From positions 1 to 35,314 of the forward strand of contig CAJGBY010000018.1 in NCBI GenBank assembly GCA_904501735.1: 35,314 bases of DNA. Direction: 5' to 3'. The notes under the pieces were generated by a model. That model made no database searches and was not told where the DNA came from. It worked only from the letters and a program-made list of their open reading frames with translations. A program made the position numbers and the translations under genes. Below are positions 8,657 to 16,253 of the stretch, piece after piece. The stretch's first letter is position 1; each line of letters starts with the position of its first letter. This DNA comes from an uncultured Muribaculaceae bacterium (lineage in GTDB: Bacteria > Bacteroidota > Bacteroidia > Bacteroidales > Muribaculaceae).

Positions 8657-8692
8657 TAAAAAAAGCAGATGCAGGTTAACTCCTACATCTGC
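8657..8692 (-). terminator. Rho-independent terminator of the first barrel gene
   Basis: On the minus strand an 11-bp stem (GCAGATGTAGG with CCTGCATCTGC, one G-T wobble) and a 6-nt loop are followed by seven T. It lies 26 nt after the stop of the gene ending at 8719 and just before the priA promoter. Confidence 0.93.
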
Positions 8693-8718
8693 AATATTTT
8701 ATAAAATTCGCTTGCTTT

Positions 8719-9339
8719 TTAGAAGAAATAAGTACAAGTGAGCTTCCAAGTGCGATTCTTACCGATGAAATCGTCGAGTTGCTTTGTCTTAACACAATAG
8801 CTCAAGCCCCATGTATAACTTGCATTTACTTGGAATTTGCGGAAGATTTCAGCACCAAGACCTACATCCAGACCAAATTCTCCTCCTGGATAATTCATTG
8901 CCTTCAAATCGTTGTGTCCCATCAAGAATGAGAATTCTGGACCCACAAAAATGATTGGCATTAGAGTATTTTCAAATCCGTCAAGATTCTTATACTTAAA
9001 TTTAAAGTGAATAGGAATTTCAAGATAGTGCAACATGCAGTTTTCTTTGCCATAACCTTGCGATGCCCACAATGGCTTATCGCCAAGATGCAAGCCCGCA
9101 CCGCGTTGTGTATACAACACTGCTGCATCAAAACCAAATCCGATACCAGGCATCATCAATTCACCTGTTACACCTGCTGTAACACCTACATTATAGTTTA
9201 CCTTGAACAATTTTTGATCAAATACCAAATTGGTCAAATCAGCACCCAAGGTAACGCCCCAGCGTCCTTGTGCCATTGCTACGCCTGAGCTCAAAAATGC
9301 CATGCATAGCACCACTAATGAAACTATTGTTTTCTTCAT
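8719..9339 (-). CDS. Outer membrane beta-barrel protein (PorT-like family)
   Basis: The 206-residue protein starts with a signal peptide (MKKTIVSLVVLCMAFLSSGVAMA, cleavage near AQG). The rest alternates hydrophobic and polar residues with many glycines and ends in an aromatic residue (WKLTCTYFF), as outer membrane barrels do. The domain looks like the small outer membrane beta-barrel family (PF13568 type) common in Bacteroidota. Shared landmarks with its neighbour at 9478-10092 are an RWGVTLGADLTNL-type first strand, a LEIPIHFKFKY strand, an IFVGPEFSFLMG strand and a GLDVGLGAEIF..FQVNASY strand, so the two are probably tandem paralogs. Its cargo or partner cannot be told from sequence. It has its own promoter and terminator. 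Confidence 0.85.
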   Translation of the reverse strand: MKKTIVSLVVLCMAFLSSGVAMAQGRWGVTLGADLTNLVFDQKLFKVNYNVGVTAGVTGELMMPGIGFGFDAAVLYTQRGAGLHLGDKPLWASQGYGKENCMLHYLEIPIHFKFKYKNLDGFENTLMPIIFVGPEFSFLMGHNDLKAMNYPGGEFGLDVGLGAEIFRKFQVNASYTWGLSYCVKTKQLDDFIGKNRTWKLTCTYFF

Positions 9340-9369
9340 CTTTTATTGTTTCTATTCTAAAATATTATG

Positions 9370-9400
9370 CAAAGCTAACATATTTTATTCTAAACACAAA
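9370..9400 (-). promoter_or_regulatory. Promoter of the 8719-9339 barrel gene
   Basis: On the minus strand TTTG (complement of 9397-9400), a 19-nt spacer and TAGCTTTG (9370-9377) match the Bacteroidota consensus fully. The -33 TTTG is formed by the end of the T-tract of the upstream gene's terminator. Confidence 0.8.
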
Positions 9401-9453
9401 AAAAATCGGCATTTCCTATTGTTCATTTCTATCAACAACTCAAAAACACCGAT
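9398..9453 (-). terminator. Putative terminator of the second barrel gene
   Basis: On the minus strand ATCGGTGTTT (complement of 9444-9453) pairs with AAATGCCGAT (9405-9414) over 10 bp with two wobbles. The loop is about 29 nt, and the stem is followed by a run of seven T (9398-9404). The loop is long, but the T-run directly after the stem supports the call. Confidence 0.6.
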
Positions 9454-9477
9454 AATTTCTACACATCTATATATTTC

Positions 9478-10092
9478 TTAGAACACAATCGCAGCTGTGA
9501 TGGTCCAATAACTTTCCTTACTTTCTACTCCGTTAAGTTTAACTTCCGAACCAAAGTAATCTAACGCCTTAGTGAGTCCCATTCCATAATTTCCTGATAT
9601 TTGGAAATGGCTAAATAGCTCCACTCCTAAGCCCACATTAAAGCCCACTTCGCATTTTCTATTCCTTACAAACTCTTCAATATCGGTTTCGCCCAATTTA
9701 AATACCACACTTGGACCTAAAAACACATAAGGAATCACTGCTTTTCCCACTACAGGAACATACAAACTATATTTTACATGAACCGGGATTTCCACAAAAT
9801 CGCGTTTTAGTTGCTCTCCCTTCGAATTTTCCAATGTATTGCGATGAACATACATCACCGAGCCATCAATACTCAAGTTTGTTATAGGTAGCATGTACTC
9901 AAGCATTACACCTCCTGAAAAACCTAATTGATTTTCGGCGTTCAGCAAATCGTTCTTTATTTCTTCGTTGAAATGCAAATTATTCACCGACATTCCACCC
10001 TTTATACCCCATCTGAAATTACCAGCCGATGCAGTAAGGCTCATTATTGCCACCGCAACAACCACCAGCATTATTCTTTTTATATTCTTCAT
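9478..10092 (-). CDS. Outer membrane beta-barrel protein (PorT-like family), paralog of neighbour
   Basis: The 204-residue protein has a signal peptide (MKNIKRIMLVVVAVAIMSLTASA, cleavage near GNF). It is a glycine- and aromatic-rich series of short amphipathic strands ending in WTITAAIVF, with a terminal Phe as expected for barrel insertion. It aligns in outline with the next gene on the same strand (8719-9339): FRWGIKGGMSVNNL, DFVEIPVHVKYSLY, VFLGPSVVFKLGETD and GFNVGLGVELFSHFQISGNYG all have counterparts there. Overall identity looks low apart from these strands, so the duplication is not recent. A terminator and a fresh promoter separate the two, so they can be regulated independently. The function beyond being an envelope protein is unknown. 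Confidence 0.83.
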   Translation of the reverse strand: MKNIKRIMLVVVAVAIMSLTASAGNFRWGIKGGMSVNNLHFNEEIKNDLLNAENQLGFSGGVMLEYMLPITNLSIDGSVMYVHRNTLENSKGEQLKRDFVEIPVHVKYSLYVPVVGKAVIPYVFLGPSVVFKLGETDIEEFVRNRKCEVGFNVGLGVELFSHFQISGNYGMGLTKALDYFGSEVKLNGVESKESYWTITAAIVF

Positions 10093-10133
10093 ATTTAAAC
10101 TTTGTTTTTACCTTGTTTTATAATAATATGCCA

Positions 10134-10141
10134 CAAATATA
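10134..10141 (-). promoter_or_regulatory. -7 box (TATATTTG) of the 9478-10092 barrel gene
   Basis: The minus strand reads TATATTTG 41 nt upstream of the ATG. There is no good -33 match. It faces the plus-strand box at 10207-10214 in the divergent gap. Confidence 0.55.
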
Positions 10142-10206
10142 ATCACTTTTTCATTATTTGCACTTATCATTTTTTCATTAATAACAATTTAATGAACGAA
10201 ATTAAT

Positions 10207-10214
10207 TAACTTTG
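10207..10214 (+). promoter_or_regulatory. -7 box (TAACTTTG) of the DUF59 gene
   Basis: TAACTTTG ends 7 nt before the ATG at 10222, which predicts an extremely short leader of about 3 nt. Confidence 0.6.
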
Positions 10215-10221
10215 CATCATT

Positions 10222-10542
10222 ATGGATGAAACTACAAAACTTCGTATCGAGGAAGACATCGTAAAAATGTTACGCACAGTCTTCGACCCTGAAATACCTG
10301 TTGATGTATATAGTCTTGGACTTATCTACGCCATCGATGTGCAAGACAATGGCGCAGTTCGCATCGACATGACTCTTACTGCTCCTTCATGCCCTGCTTC
10401 CGAATTCCTTATGGAAGATATTCGCATGAAAGTAGAAAGCGTGGAAGGCGTGAAGAGCCTCGACATTCAGCTCGTTTTCGAACCTGAATGGGACAAAGAT
10501 ATGATGAGCGAAGAAGCTAAACTCGAACTTGGCTTCCTATAA
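10222..10542 (+). CDS. MIP18/DUF59 family Fe-S cluster assembly factor
   Basis: The 106-residue cytoplasmic protein is a single DUF59 (MIP18/SufT-like) domain. It shows the family block DPEIPVDVYSLGLIY at residues 22-36 and the conserved TAPSCP loop with Cys57, the residue proposed to matter for cluster handling. Such proteins help mature iron-sulfur proteins; in many bacteria they sit with suf genes, but here none is near. The next gene (LpxH-like) starts 25 nt downstream on the same strand, so the two are probably co-transcribed. There is no obvious functional link between them. The start at 10222 fits the promoter and the family length. Confidence 0.9.
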   Translation: MDETTKLRIEEDIVKMLRTVFDPEIPVDVYSLGLIYAIDVQDNGAVRIDMTLTAPSCPASEFLMEDIRMKVESVEGVKSLDIQLVFEPEWDKDMMSEEAKLELGFL

Positions 10543-10567
10543 AAAACAAGCTAAAACTTTATTTCTC

Positions 10568-11308
10568 ATGAGCAAGAATGTATATTTCCTTTCCGACCTT
10601 CATTTAGGTGCTTCTTATCTCCAAAACCCTTTGGAATGCGAGAAGCGCGTAGTGCGTTTCCTCGATTCTATCAAGGATAAGGCAAGCGAAATATACCTAC
10701 TTGGCGACATTCTTGACTATTGGTACGAATATCGACATGTTGTTCCTAAGGGTTATGTGCGTTTCTTGGGAAAACTTGCCGAACTTGCCGATAGTGGTAT
10801 CAAAATTCATTGGTTCATTGGCAACCACGACATTTGGATTTTCAATTATCTACCTCAGGAACTCGGCATCGAAGTTACCGATGGCATTATGGTAAAGGAC
10901 ATCATGGGCAAGCGCTTTTTCCTCAACCATGGCGATGCTGTGGGCAAGCGAAAAGCCTCTTTCTTGTTCATCAGATGGATTTTCCGCAACAAAGTGTGCC
11001 AATTCCTTTATTCAATGCTACCTTCGTGCCTCACTATCCCATTTGCCCACAATTGGTCGAGCCATAGCCGTAAAGCTGAAAACAACGATTGCATCAACGC
11101 GGCTCTACACAATATCACCAATTTTGCAAAGGAACATGCGCAATCTAATCCCGACATCGATTTTTATGTATTCGGGCACTTGCACACCATTGCAAACGAG
11201 CCTATCAAGGACACTACTCGTTGCATAGTTTTGGGCGATTGGATCGACAAATTCTCTTATGCTGTTTTTGATGGAGAAAACATCACCATCGAGAATTTTA
11301 ACAATTAA
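10568..11308 (+). CDS. lpxH: UDP-2,3-diacylglucosamine diphosphatase-like calcineurin phosphoesterase (LpxH family)
   Basis: The 246-residue metallophosphoesterase carries the whole two-metal site in order: SDLHLG (residues 9-14), GDILD, GNHD, NHGD and GHLH. This pattern and length fit the LpxH family, which hydrolyses UDP-2,3-diacylglucosamine to lipid X in lipid A synthesis at the inner membrane. A TTG-initiated extension from 10529 would overlap the previous gene and adds a non-conserved peptide, so I start at the ATG at 10568, giving MSKNVYFLSDLHLG. The assignment to LpxH rather than another calcineurin-like enzyme rests on overall resemblance. No clear terminator follows. Confidence 0.85.
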   Translation: MSKNVYFLSDLHLGASYLQNPLECEKRVVRFLDSIKDKASEIYLLGDILDYWYEYRHVVPKGYVRFLGKLAELADSGIKIHWFIGNHDIWIFNYLPQELGIEVTDGIMVKDIMGKRFFLNHGDAVGKRKASFLFIRWIFRNKVCQFLYSMLPSCLTIPFAHNWSSHSRKAENNDCINAALHNITNFAKEHAQSNPDIDFYVFGHLHTIANEPIKDTTRCIVLGDWIDKFSYAVFDGENITIENFNN

Positions 11309-11588
11309 CACCCAAGTGTCATTTTGCTATCTTAACAGCCAATTAACATCAAAAAATAGGCTCAAGTAAGCACAAATTTCGCCTCTCTCAAATCATTTAG
11401 CTTTCATTTGTAAAGCATTCATTTGTTACCTTTTTTCTGACTCACCTCGAAAAAAGAACTTATTTAACATTCTTTATACTTTCGATGTTAACGCACCCAA
11501 TTCTCTAACAATCAAACTTTTAGCATCCTTTAATGCTCGATTTCATCGACGATAACAACAAAAACATATTCAAAAACATATTTTCAAA
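11309..11588. other. Unassigned intergenic region with repeated TTAACA motifs
   Basis: About 280 bp without a credible ORF. TTAACA or its complement occurs at 11305-11310, 11332-11337, 11343-11348, 11464-11469 and 11486-11491, with one more at 11298-11303 inside the end of the previous gene. Two small hairpins, AGCAT/ATGCT (11522-11537) and TCGAT/ATCGA (11537-11549), and a short direct repeat of AAAAACATATT near 11569-11585 are also seen. I assign no function. Confidence 0.4.
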
Positions 11589-11621
11589 CTTGACACAATC
11601 CAAAACATTCACTTATATTTG
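11589..11621 (+). promoter_or_regulatory. Promoter upstream of a candidate small RNA
   Basis: CTTG (11589-11592, 3 of 4 match to TTTG), a 21-nt spacer and TATATTTG (11614-11621, full match) form a plausible Bacteroidota promoter. The predicted transcription start is about 11625-11626. Confidence 0.6.
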
Positions 11622-11625
11622 TAGC

Positions 11626-11710
11626 ACAAACCTAAAACAATCTTTTTTACCTTAAAAAAATATACCTATTGAAGACCTAAAAAGCGACTTTGAGAAAAAG
11701 TCGCTTTTTT
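11626..11710 (+). ncRNA. Candidate ~85-nt small RNA or attenuated leader before ispD
   Basis: A promoter at 11589-11621 is followed after about 55 nt by a complete intrinsic terminator (11679-11710). The segment holds no ATG and no ORF. Near its 5' part a TTTTTTA / TAAAAAA hairpin around 11644-11660 is possible. A separate weak promoter-like TATTTTG follows the terminator just before ispD, which favours an independent small RNA over an attenuator of ispD. I do not recognise an RNA family. Confidence 0.45.
11679..11710 (+). terminator. Rho-independent terminator upstream of ispD
   Basis: AAAAAGCGACTT and AAGTCGCTTTTTT form a perfect GC-containing stem with a small loop, directly followed by six T. 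No protein-coding gene ends close upstream on this strand; lpxH stops 370 nt earlier. Confidence 0.85.
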
Positions 11711-11774
11711 GCTTTTATTTATACTTGTTTTTAATCACACTTTTTATTTATTTTGCAAGAAAAAGTATTTTAGA

Positions 11775-12449
11775 ATGACAAAATATGCTATCATAGTTGC
11801 TGGAGGTAAAGGTACTCGATTCGGAAGCGATATGCCTAAGCAATTCCTACTCCTCAACAACACACCTGTGCTCATGCACACCATCAATCGTTTCGCTCAA
11901 TGTGATTGCAACATAATCGTTGTGTTGCCCGAAGCGCAGATTGACCTATGGAAACAACTCTGCTCACAACACTCATTCACTACCTCACACACTATTGTTG
12001 CTGGAGGTAGCACTCGTTTTCATTCGGTCAAGAATGCTATCGACACCATCACACCCGCCGAAAACGACCTCATTGCAGTTCACGATGGTGTTCGTCCACT
12101 TGTCAACAAGTGCATCATTGACGAAGCTTTTTGTGTTGCAGCGTCTCATGGATCAGCAGTGCCTGCCATCGAAGTTACCGATTCTATTCGTCAACTCAAC
12201 GGCGACAACGACTCCTCTCAAGCGTTGCTTCGTTCGTCGCTTCGTGCAGTGCAAACACCTCAAACATTCCAGGCCACTTTGCTCAAAAGCGCCTACGACA
12301 CCCCTTTCTCCGATGCTTTCACCGACGATGCATCGGTTGTGGAAGCTGCTGGACATAGCATCACACTCACAAAAGGTAGTCCAAACAACATAAAAATCAC
12401 CCATTCCATCGACCTTTTAATAGCCGAAGAGATTCTTAAAAATGAATAG
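11775..12449 (+). CDS. ispD: 2-C-methyl-D-erythritol 4-phosphate cytidylyltransferase
   Basis: The 224-residue enzyme transfers CMP to methylerythritol 4-phosphate in the non-mevalonate isoprenoid pathway. Family motifs in order are the CTP-binding loop VAGGKGTRFG (about residues 8-17) with MPKQFL after it, AVHDGVRPLV, AVQTPQTF, FTDDASVVE and a terminal NIKITHSIDL block. A longer in-frame reading from 11709 begins with a non-conserved hydrophobic stretch, so the ATG at 11775 is chosen. The gene overlaps recG by 8 nt (ATGAATAG), so the two are translationally coupled. A weak -7-like TTATTTTG at about 11747-11754 could be its promoter. Confidence 0.96.
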   Translation: MTKYAIIVAGGKGTRFGSDMPKQFLLLNNTPVLMHTINRFAQCDCNIIVVLPEAQIDLWKQLCSQHSFTTSHTIVAGGSTRFHSVKNAIDTITPAENDLIAVHDGVRPLVNKCIIDEAFCVAASHGSAVPAIEVTDSIRQLNGDNDSSQALLRSSLRAVQTPQTFQATLLKSAYDTPFSDAFTDDASVVEAAGHSITLTKGSPNNIKITHSIDLLIAEEILKNE

Positions 12450-14532
12450 CATATTACAAACCGACATAAAATTCCTTAAAGGCGTAGGACCTAAGCGTGC
12501 CGAAATTCTTGGCAAAGAACTCGGCATATTCTCCTATTATGACTTGTTGTATCACTTCCCTTTCCGATACATCGACAAGACTCATATCCACACCATCAAG
12601 GAAATATCGGGCGATATGCCATCTATTCAGCTCAAGGGCCGATTCATTACTTTTGCCATTCAAGGCGAAGGCGCGCGCAAGCGACTACATGCACTTTTCT
12701 CCGATGGAACGGGCAATATTGAGATTGTGTGGTTCAATTCGGTTAAGCGAATGAAAGAATCGCTTGTTGCTGGTAAAGAGTACATAATTTTCGGTAAACC
12801 CACACTTTTCAACAACCGCTATAGCATCTCACACCCCGAAATCGAGGACTATAAACCCAACAACGAGCCACAGGGACTTCGTGGGATATATACGCTTACC
12901 GATAAGATACGAAATAGCAATTTCTCTTCGCGCACTTTCCAACAACTCGAAGAAACCTTGCTTTCATCGCTAAAAAACATCGATGAAACCATACCAAAAT
13001 CGATTTTAGACCGATACAAATTGATGGGACTTCAAGAAGCCCTCAACAATATACACAAGCCTCAATCAATCCACGCTCTGCAACGAGCACAACTACGATT
13101 GAAGTTTGACGAGCTATTTTTTCTTCAGCTCAACATTCTACGATTTGCCAAGTCGAGAAACAGCCGAATAATCGGGCATAAATTCGATAAAATCGGCGAT
13201 TTTTTCAACAATTTCTACAACACTGCTCTCCCATTCCCTCTCACTGGAGCACAAAAGAGAGTTATCAAAGAAATAAGACGCGATGTGGGTAATGGCCGAC
13301 AAATGAACCGTCTCCTACAAGGCGATGTGGGTAGTGGCAAGACTCTTGTTGCAGTTATGTCCACACTCATTGCACTCGACAACGGCTATCAAGCTTGTAT
13401 CATTGCTCCAACCGAAATCCTCGCTTCACAGCACTATGCAACCGTGAGCGAAATGCTATCTAAAATTGGAGTGAATGTGGCACTTCTCACAGGCTCAACA
13501 AAGAAATCAGAACGCGAGATAATTCACGAGCAACTCATCAGCGGCAAGTTGAACATCCTCATCGGCACACATGCCGTTCTTGAAGATACTGTCAACTTCC
13601 ACAATCTCGGACTTGTTGTAATCGACGAGCAACATCGTTTCGGTGTGGCACAAAGAGCAAAAATGTGGACAAAAAACACCACTCCGCCTCACATCCTCGT
13701 GATGACTGCCACCCCTATTCCTCGCACCCTTGCCATGACCGTATACGGCGACCTCGATGTATCGGTCATCGACGAGTTACCTCCTGGCAGAAAACCTGTT
13801 ACAACAGTTCTACGATTCGACAAACAACGCCAAAATGTATATCGCTTCATCGGCGACCAACTCAAACTTGGACGACAAATATACATCGTTTATCCACTTA
13901 TACAAGAAAACGAGAAACTGGATCTACAAAATCTCGAAGAGGGTTATCAAACCATACAGGAAACATTCCCAAGCTATCGGGTATGCTTCGTGCATGGCAA
14001 GATGCGCCCAGCCGAAAAGGAACACCAAATGCAACTTTTCGTAAACCACCAAGCTCACATTATGGTTGCTACTACAGTGATCGAAGTGGGTGTAAATGTT
14101 CCTAATGCATCGGTAATGGTCATCGAAAATGCCGAACGATTCGGACTCGCTCAACTCCACCAGTTAAGAGGCCGCGTGGGACGAGGTGCCGACCAATCTT
14201 ATTGCATCCTCATGTCGCAAGAGAAACTCAGCAAGGACACTCGTCATCGCTTGAAGGTTATGACCGACACCAACGACGGCTTTGTGGTTGCCGAGGAGGA
14301 CATGAAGCTTCGAGGTCCTGGAGATATGGAGGGAACACAACAAAGTGGCATATCTTTCAACCTCAAGATTGCCAACCTTGCACACGACGGACAAATAGTT
14401 CAGTTGGCTCGTGATGCCGCAAGCGAAATTATCGACGAGGACCCTACTCTGTCATCACCTAATAATCAGATTCTTGCGCGTCAACTATCGTTTTTGTTCC
14501 AAAAGCAAGCTAATTGGAGCCTAATTAGTTGA
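12442..14532 (+). CDS. recG: ATP-dependent DNA helicase RecG
   Basis: The 696-residue helicase reverses stalled replication forks and processes recombination intermediates. An N-terminal OB-fold wedge domain is followed by Walker A GDVGSGKT (about residues 293-301), the DEQH box (about 395), MTATPIPRTLAMTVYGDLDVS, and the C-terminal helicase motifs VATTVIEVGVNVPNA and QLRGRVGRG. The TRG-like motif region near GDMEGTQQSG is present. Length is normal. Its ATG lies inside the end of ispD, so it is expressed from the ispD unit. The hairpin at 14539-14561 follows the stop. Confidence 0.97.
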   Translation: MNSILQTDIKFLKGVGPKRAEILGKELGIFSYYDLLYHFPFRYIDKTHIHTIKEISGDMPSIQLKGRFITFAIQGEGARKRLHALFSDGTGNIEIVWFNSVKRMKESLVAGKEYIIFGKPTLFNNRYSISHPEIEDYKPNNEPQGLRGIYTLTDKIRNSNFSSRTFQQLEETLLSSLKNIDETIPKSILDRYKLMGLQEALNNIHKPQSIHALQRAQLRLKFDELFFLQLNILRFAKSRNSRIIGHKFDKIGDFFNNFYNTALPFPLTGAQKRVIKEIRRDVGNGRQMNRLLQGDVGSGKTLVAVMSTLIALDNGYQACIIAPTEILASQHYATVSEMLSKIGVNVALLTGSTKKSEREIIHEQLISGKLNILIGTHAVLEDTVNFHNLGLVVIDEQHRFGVAQRAKMWTKNTTPPHILVMTATPIPRTLAMTVYGDLDVSVIDELPPGRKPVTTVLRFDKQRQNVYRFIGDQLKLGRQIYIVYPLIQENEKLDLQNLEEGYQTIQETFPSYRVCFVHGKMRPAEKEHQMQLFVNHQAHIMVATTVIEVGVNVPNASVMVIENAERFGLAQLHQLRGRVGRGADQSYCILMSQEKLSKDTRHRLKVMTDTNDGFVVAEEDMKLRGPGDMEGTQQSGISFNLKIANLAHDGQIVQLARDAASEIIDEDPTLSSPNNQILARQLSFLFQKQANWSLIS

Positions 14533-14538
14533 ATAAAA

Positions 14539-14561
14539 CACAGATAGGCCGCCTTTCTGTG
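14539..14561 (+). terminator. Putative terminator hairpin after recG
   Basis: CACAGA-t-AGG, loop CCG, CCT-t-TCTGTG forms a strong stem with one T-T mismatch, starting 7 nt after the recG stop. The following sequence (GCGCTTTC) is a poor T-tract, so termination strength is uncertain. Confidence 0.45.
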
Positions 14562-14715
14562 CGCTTTCAATAGTTAATAATCTATAAAAACCATTTTGAT
14601 TATCTACATCCATCTATTTGTATTTCAACACATTAGGCGACATACAAAATAAATACAATTATTAAAAGTCTGATAATCAAATTATTTCTTGTTTTTAATT
14701 TCAAAAATAAATCCT

Positions 14716-14723
14716 TAACTTTG
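14716..14723 (+). promoter_or_regulatory. -7 box (TAACTTTG) of ndk
   Basis: A full TAnnTTTG match 41 nt upstream of the ndk ATG. A CTTG 24 nt upstream is too far to be a confident -33 box. Confidence 0.6.
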
Positions 14724-14764
14724 GAAAAATTTTATTATTGTCGTTAAACCTAAACGAAATCAAC

Positions 14765-15223
14765 ATGGAAAAGACCTTAGTAATACTAAAACCTTCTGCC
14801 ATGGGGCGAGGAATTGCAGGCGAAGTTATCGATCGTTTTATCAAGAAAGGACTCATCATTTCTGGCATTAAGCTAATGCAACTAACCGACGAGTTGCTCG
14901 ACGATCATTATGCGCATCTTAAAGACCGCCCTTTTTTCAATAGGATTAAGACTTCAATGAAATCGCTACCAGTCATCGTTATGTGCCTTAAGGGTATTGA
15001 TGCAGTGCAAGTAGTTCGCGCTATGGTAGGTGCTACAAATGGTCGCGCAGCTGCGCCTGGCACTATCAGAGGCGACTATAGTATGGGACAAGAAAACATC
15101 ATTCACGCTTCCGATACTCCAGAAAATGCAGTTATCGAGTTGAATCGCTTCTTCAAGCCTGAAGAAATCATCGACTACACTCCTGCAGCTATGCATCTAC
15201 TTTATGCCGACGATGAACTATAA
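14765..15223 (+). CDS. ndk: Nucleoside diphosphate kinase
   Basis: The 152-residue enzyme equalises nucleoside triphosphate pools by a phospho-histidine mechanism. The N-terminus MEKTLVILKPSAMGRG, the RPFF segment, the VVRAMVGATNGRAAAPGTIRGDY block and the active-site NIIHASDTPENA (with the phosphorylated His) are all present. A TTG-initiated extension to 14738 adds nine non-conserved residues, so I use the ATG at 14765. An M23 peptidase gene follows after 36 nt and has its own Shine-Dalgarno-like sequence; the pair is probably co-transcribed from the -7 box at 14716. Confidence 0.97.
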   Translation: MEKTLVILKPSAMGRGIAGEVIDRFIKKGLIISGIKLMQLTDELLDDHYAHLKDRPFFNRIKTSMKSLPVIVMCLKGIDAVQVVRAMVGATNGRAAAPGTIRGDYSMGQENIIHASDTPENAVIELNRFFKPEEIIDYTPAAMHLLYADDEL

Positions 15224-15259
15224 GCGACTACACTGAATAAGAAAAGGAGCAAAAACAGA

Positions 15260-16195
15260 ATGAATTTTAAAAAGATTTTAACGATAGGACTCACTGCAGT
15301 TTCAGCATTTTTGTTTGTTCAAAATGTTGAAGCTCAAAACTTGCAGTCTGTCTCATCTTACAACAACACACACGCACGACTTCTTGCATCTCAATCAAAG
15401 GTGCAAGACCAAATCAAGCTACACGAAACTGAAGAGTTCGCCAACAAGTGGCTTGAAGAAGAAGAACCTGAAATGGACATCTACACCGAAGGTTGGGACA
15501 GCCGCTTAGTCAACCCTTACGACCAAGCTAAAGTACCTGATACTAAGGTTATCGATGTCTCAAAATTCGCTATACCATGTCCTGGTAGAGTAACTTCTCC
15601 TTATGGATATCGCCCGCGATTCCGCCGTATGCACAAAGGTGTCGACCTAAAACTTCACACTGGTGACACAGTATATGCAGCATTTAGCGGACGAGTTCGC
15701 CTAACCAACTACGAACGCCGTGGTTACGGCTACTACATTATCCTTCGCCACGAAAACGAACTTGAAACCGTCTACGGACACCTTTCTAAGTTCCTCGTTC
15801 AAGACGGAGAAGATGTTAAGGTAGGACAACCTATCGCTCTTGGTGGTAACACAGGTCGTAGTTTTGGTGCACACCTACACTTCGAAACTCGCTACATGGG
15901 TTATGCAATCAACCCTGCCGCAATCTTCGACTTCGCCAACAAAACTACTCACACCGATACCTATACTTTCGACAAAAAGTCGTTCAAGAAATCACGCGAC
16001 TACTCGCCTTCTTCACGCTACAAAGCTAAAGGCAAGAATAAGTATAAAGGTAAAAACACCTACAAAGTGCGCAAAGGTGATAGCCTCGGAAAGATTGCTT
16101 CACGACATGGCACCACAGTTTCAAACCTATGTCGCCTAAATGGCATAAGCAAGAACTCTAAGCTTTCTATCGGCAAAGTTCTACGAGTGAGATAA
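15260..16195 (+). CDS. Exported M23 family peptidase with C-terminal LysM domain
   Basis: The 311-residue protein has a signal peptide (cleavage near VEAQN), a low-complexity linker, an M23 (LytM-type) zinc endopeptidase domain and a C-terminal LysM peptidoglycan-binding domain (about residues 266-311, YKVRKGDSLGKIASRHG). The peptidase site is intact: HKGVD at 125-129, YGHLS, and HLH at 205-207 followed by FE. A Lys/Tyr/Gly-rich linker of about 30 residues joins the two domains. The enzyme should cut peptide cross-links in the periplasmic wall; an activator-only role is unlikely given the complete site. An AAGGAG sequence 11 nt before the ATG is one of few good Shine-Dalgarno matches in the window. 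Confidence 0.93.
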   Translation: MNFKKILTIGLTAVSAFLFVQNVEAQNLQSVSSYNNTHARLLASQSKVQDQIKLHETEEFANKWLEEEEPEMDIYTEGWDSRLVNPYDQAKVPDTKVIDVSKFAIPCPGRVTSPYGYRPRFRRMHKGVDLKLHTGDTVYAAFSGRVRLTNYERRGYGYYIILRHENELETVYGHLSKFLVQDGEDVKVGQPIALGGNTGRSFGAHLHFETRYMGYAINPAAIFDFANKTTHTDTYTFDKKSFKKSRDYSPSSRYKAKGKNKYKGKNTYKVRKGDSLGKIASRHGTTVSNLCRLNGISKNSKLSIGKVLRVR

Positions 16196-16214
16196 TAAGA
16201 TTTTATCAGAAAAC

Positions 16215-16251
16215 AACAAAGGCTGTAAAGATCAACTTTACAGCCTTTGTT
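16215..16251. terminator. Bidirectional terminator between convergent genes
   Basis: A perfect 16-bp stem (16215-16230 with 16236-16251) and a 5-nt loop lie between the M23 stop (16195) and the stop of the minus-strand gene (16254). Both flanks are T-rich in their own direction, though neither has a long uninterrupted T-run. Confidence 0.8.
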
Positions 16252-16253
16252 AT

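Noticed and set aside
11626..11774. Attenuator controlling ispD
   Set aside because: No competing anti-terminator stem or leader peptide is visible, and a separate promoter-like sequence follows the terminator; a small RNA fits slightly better. Not fully excluded.
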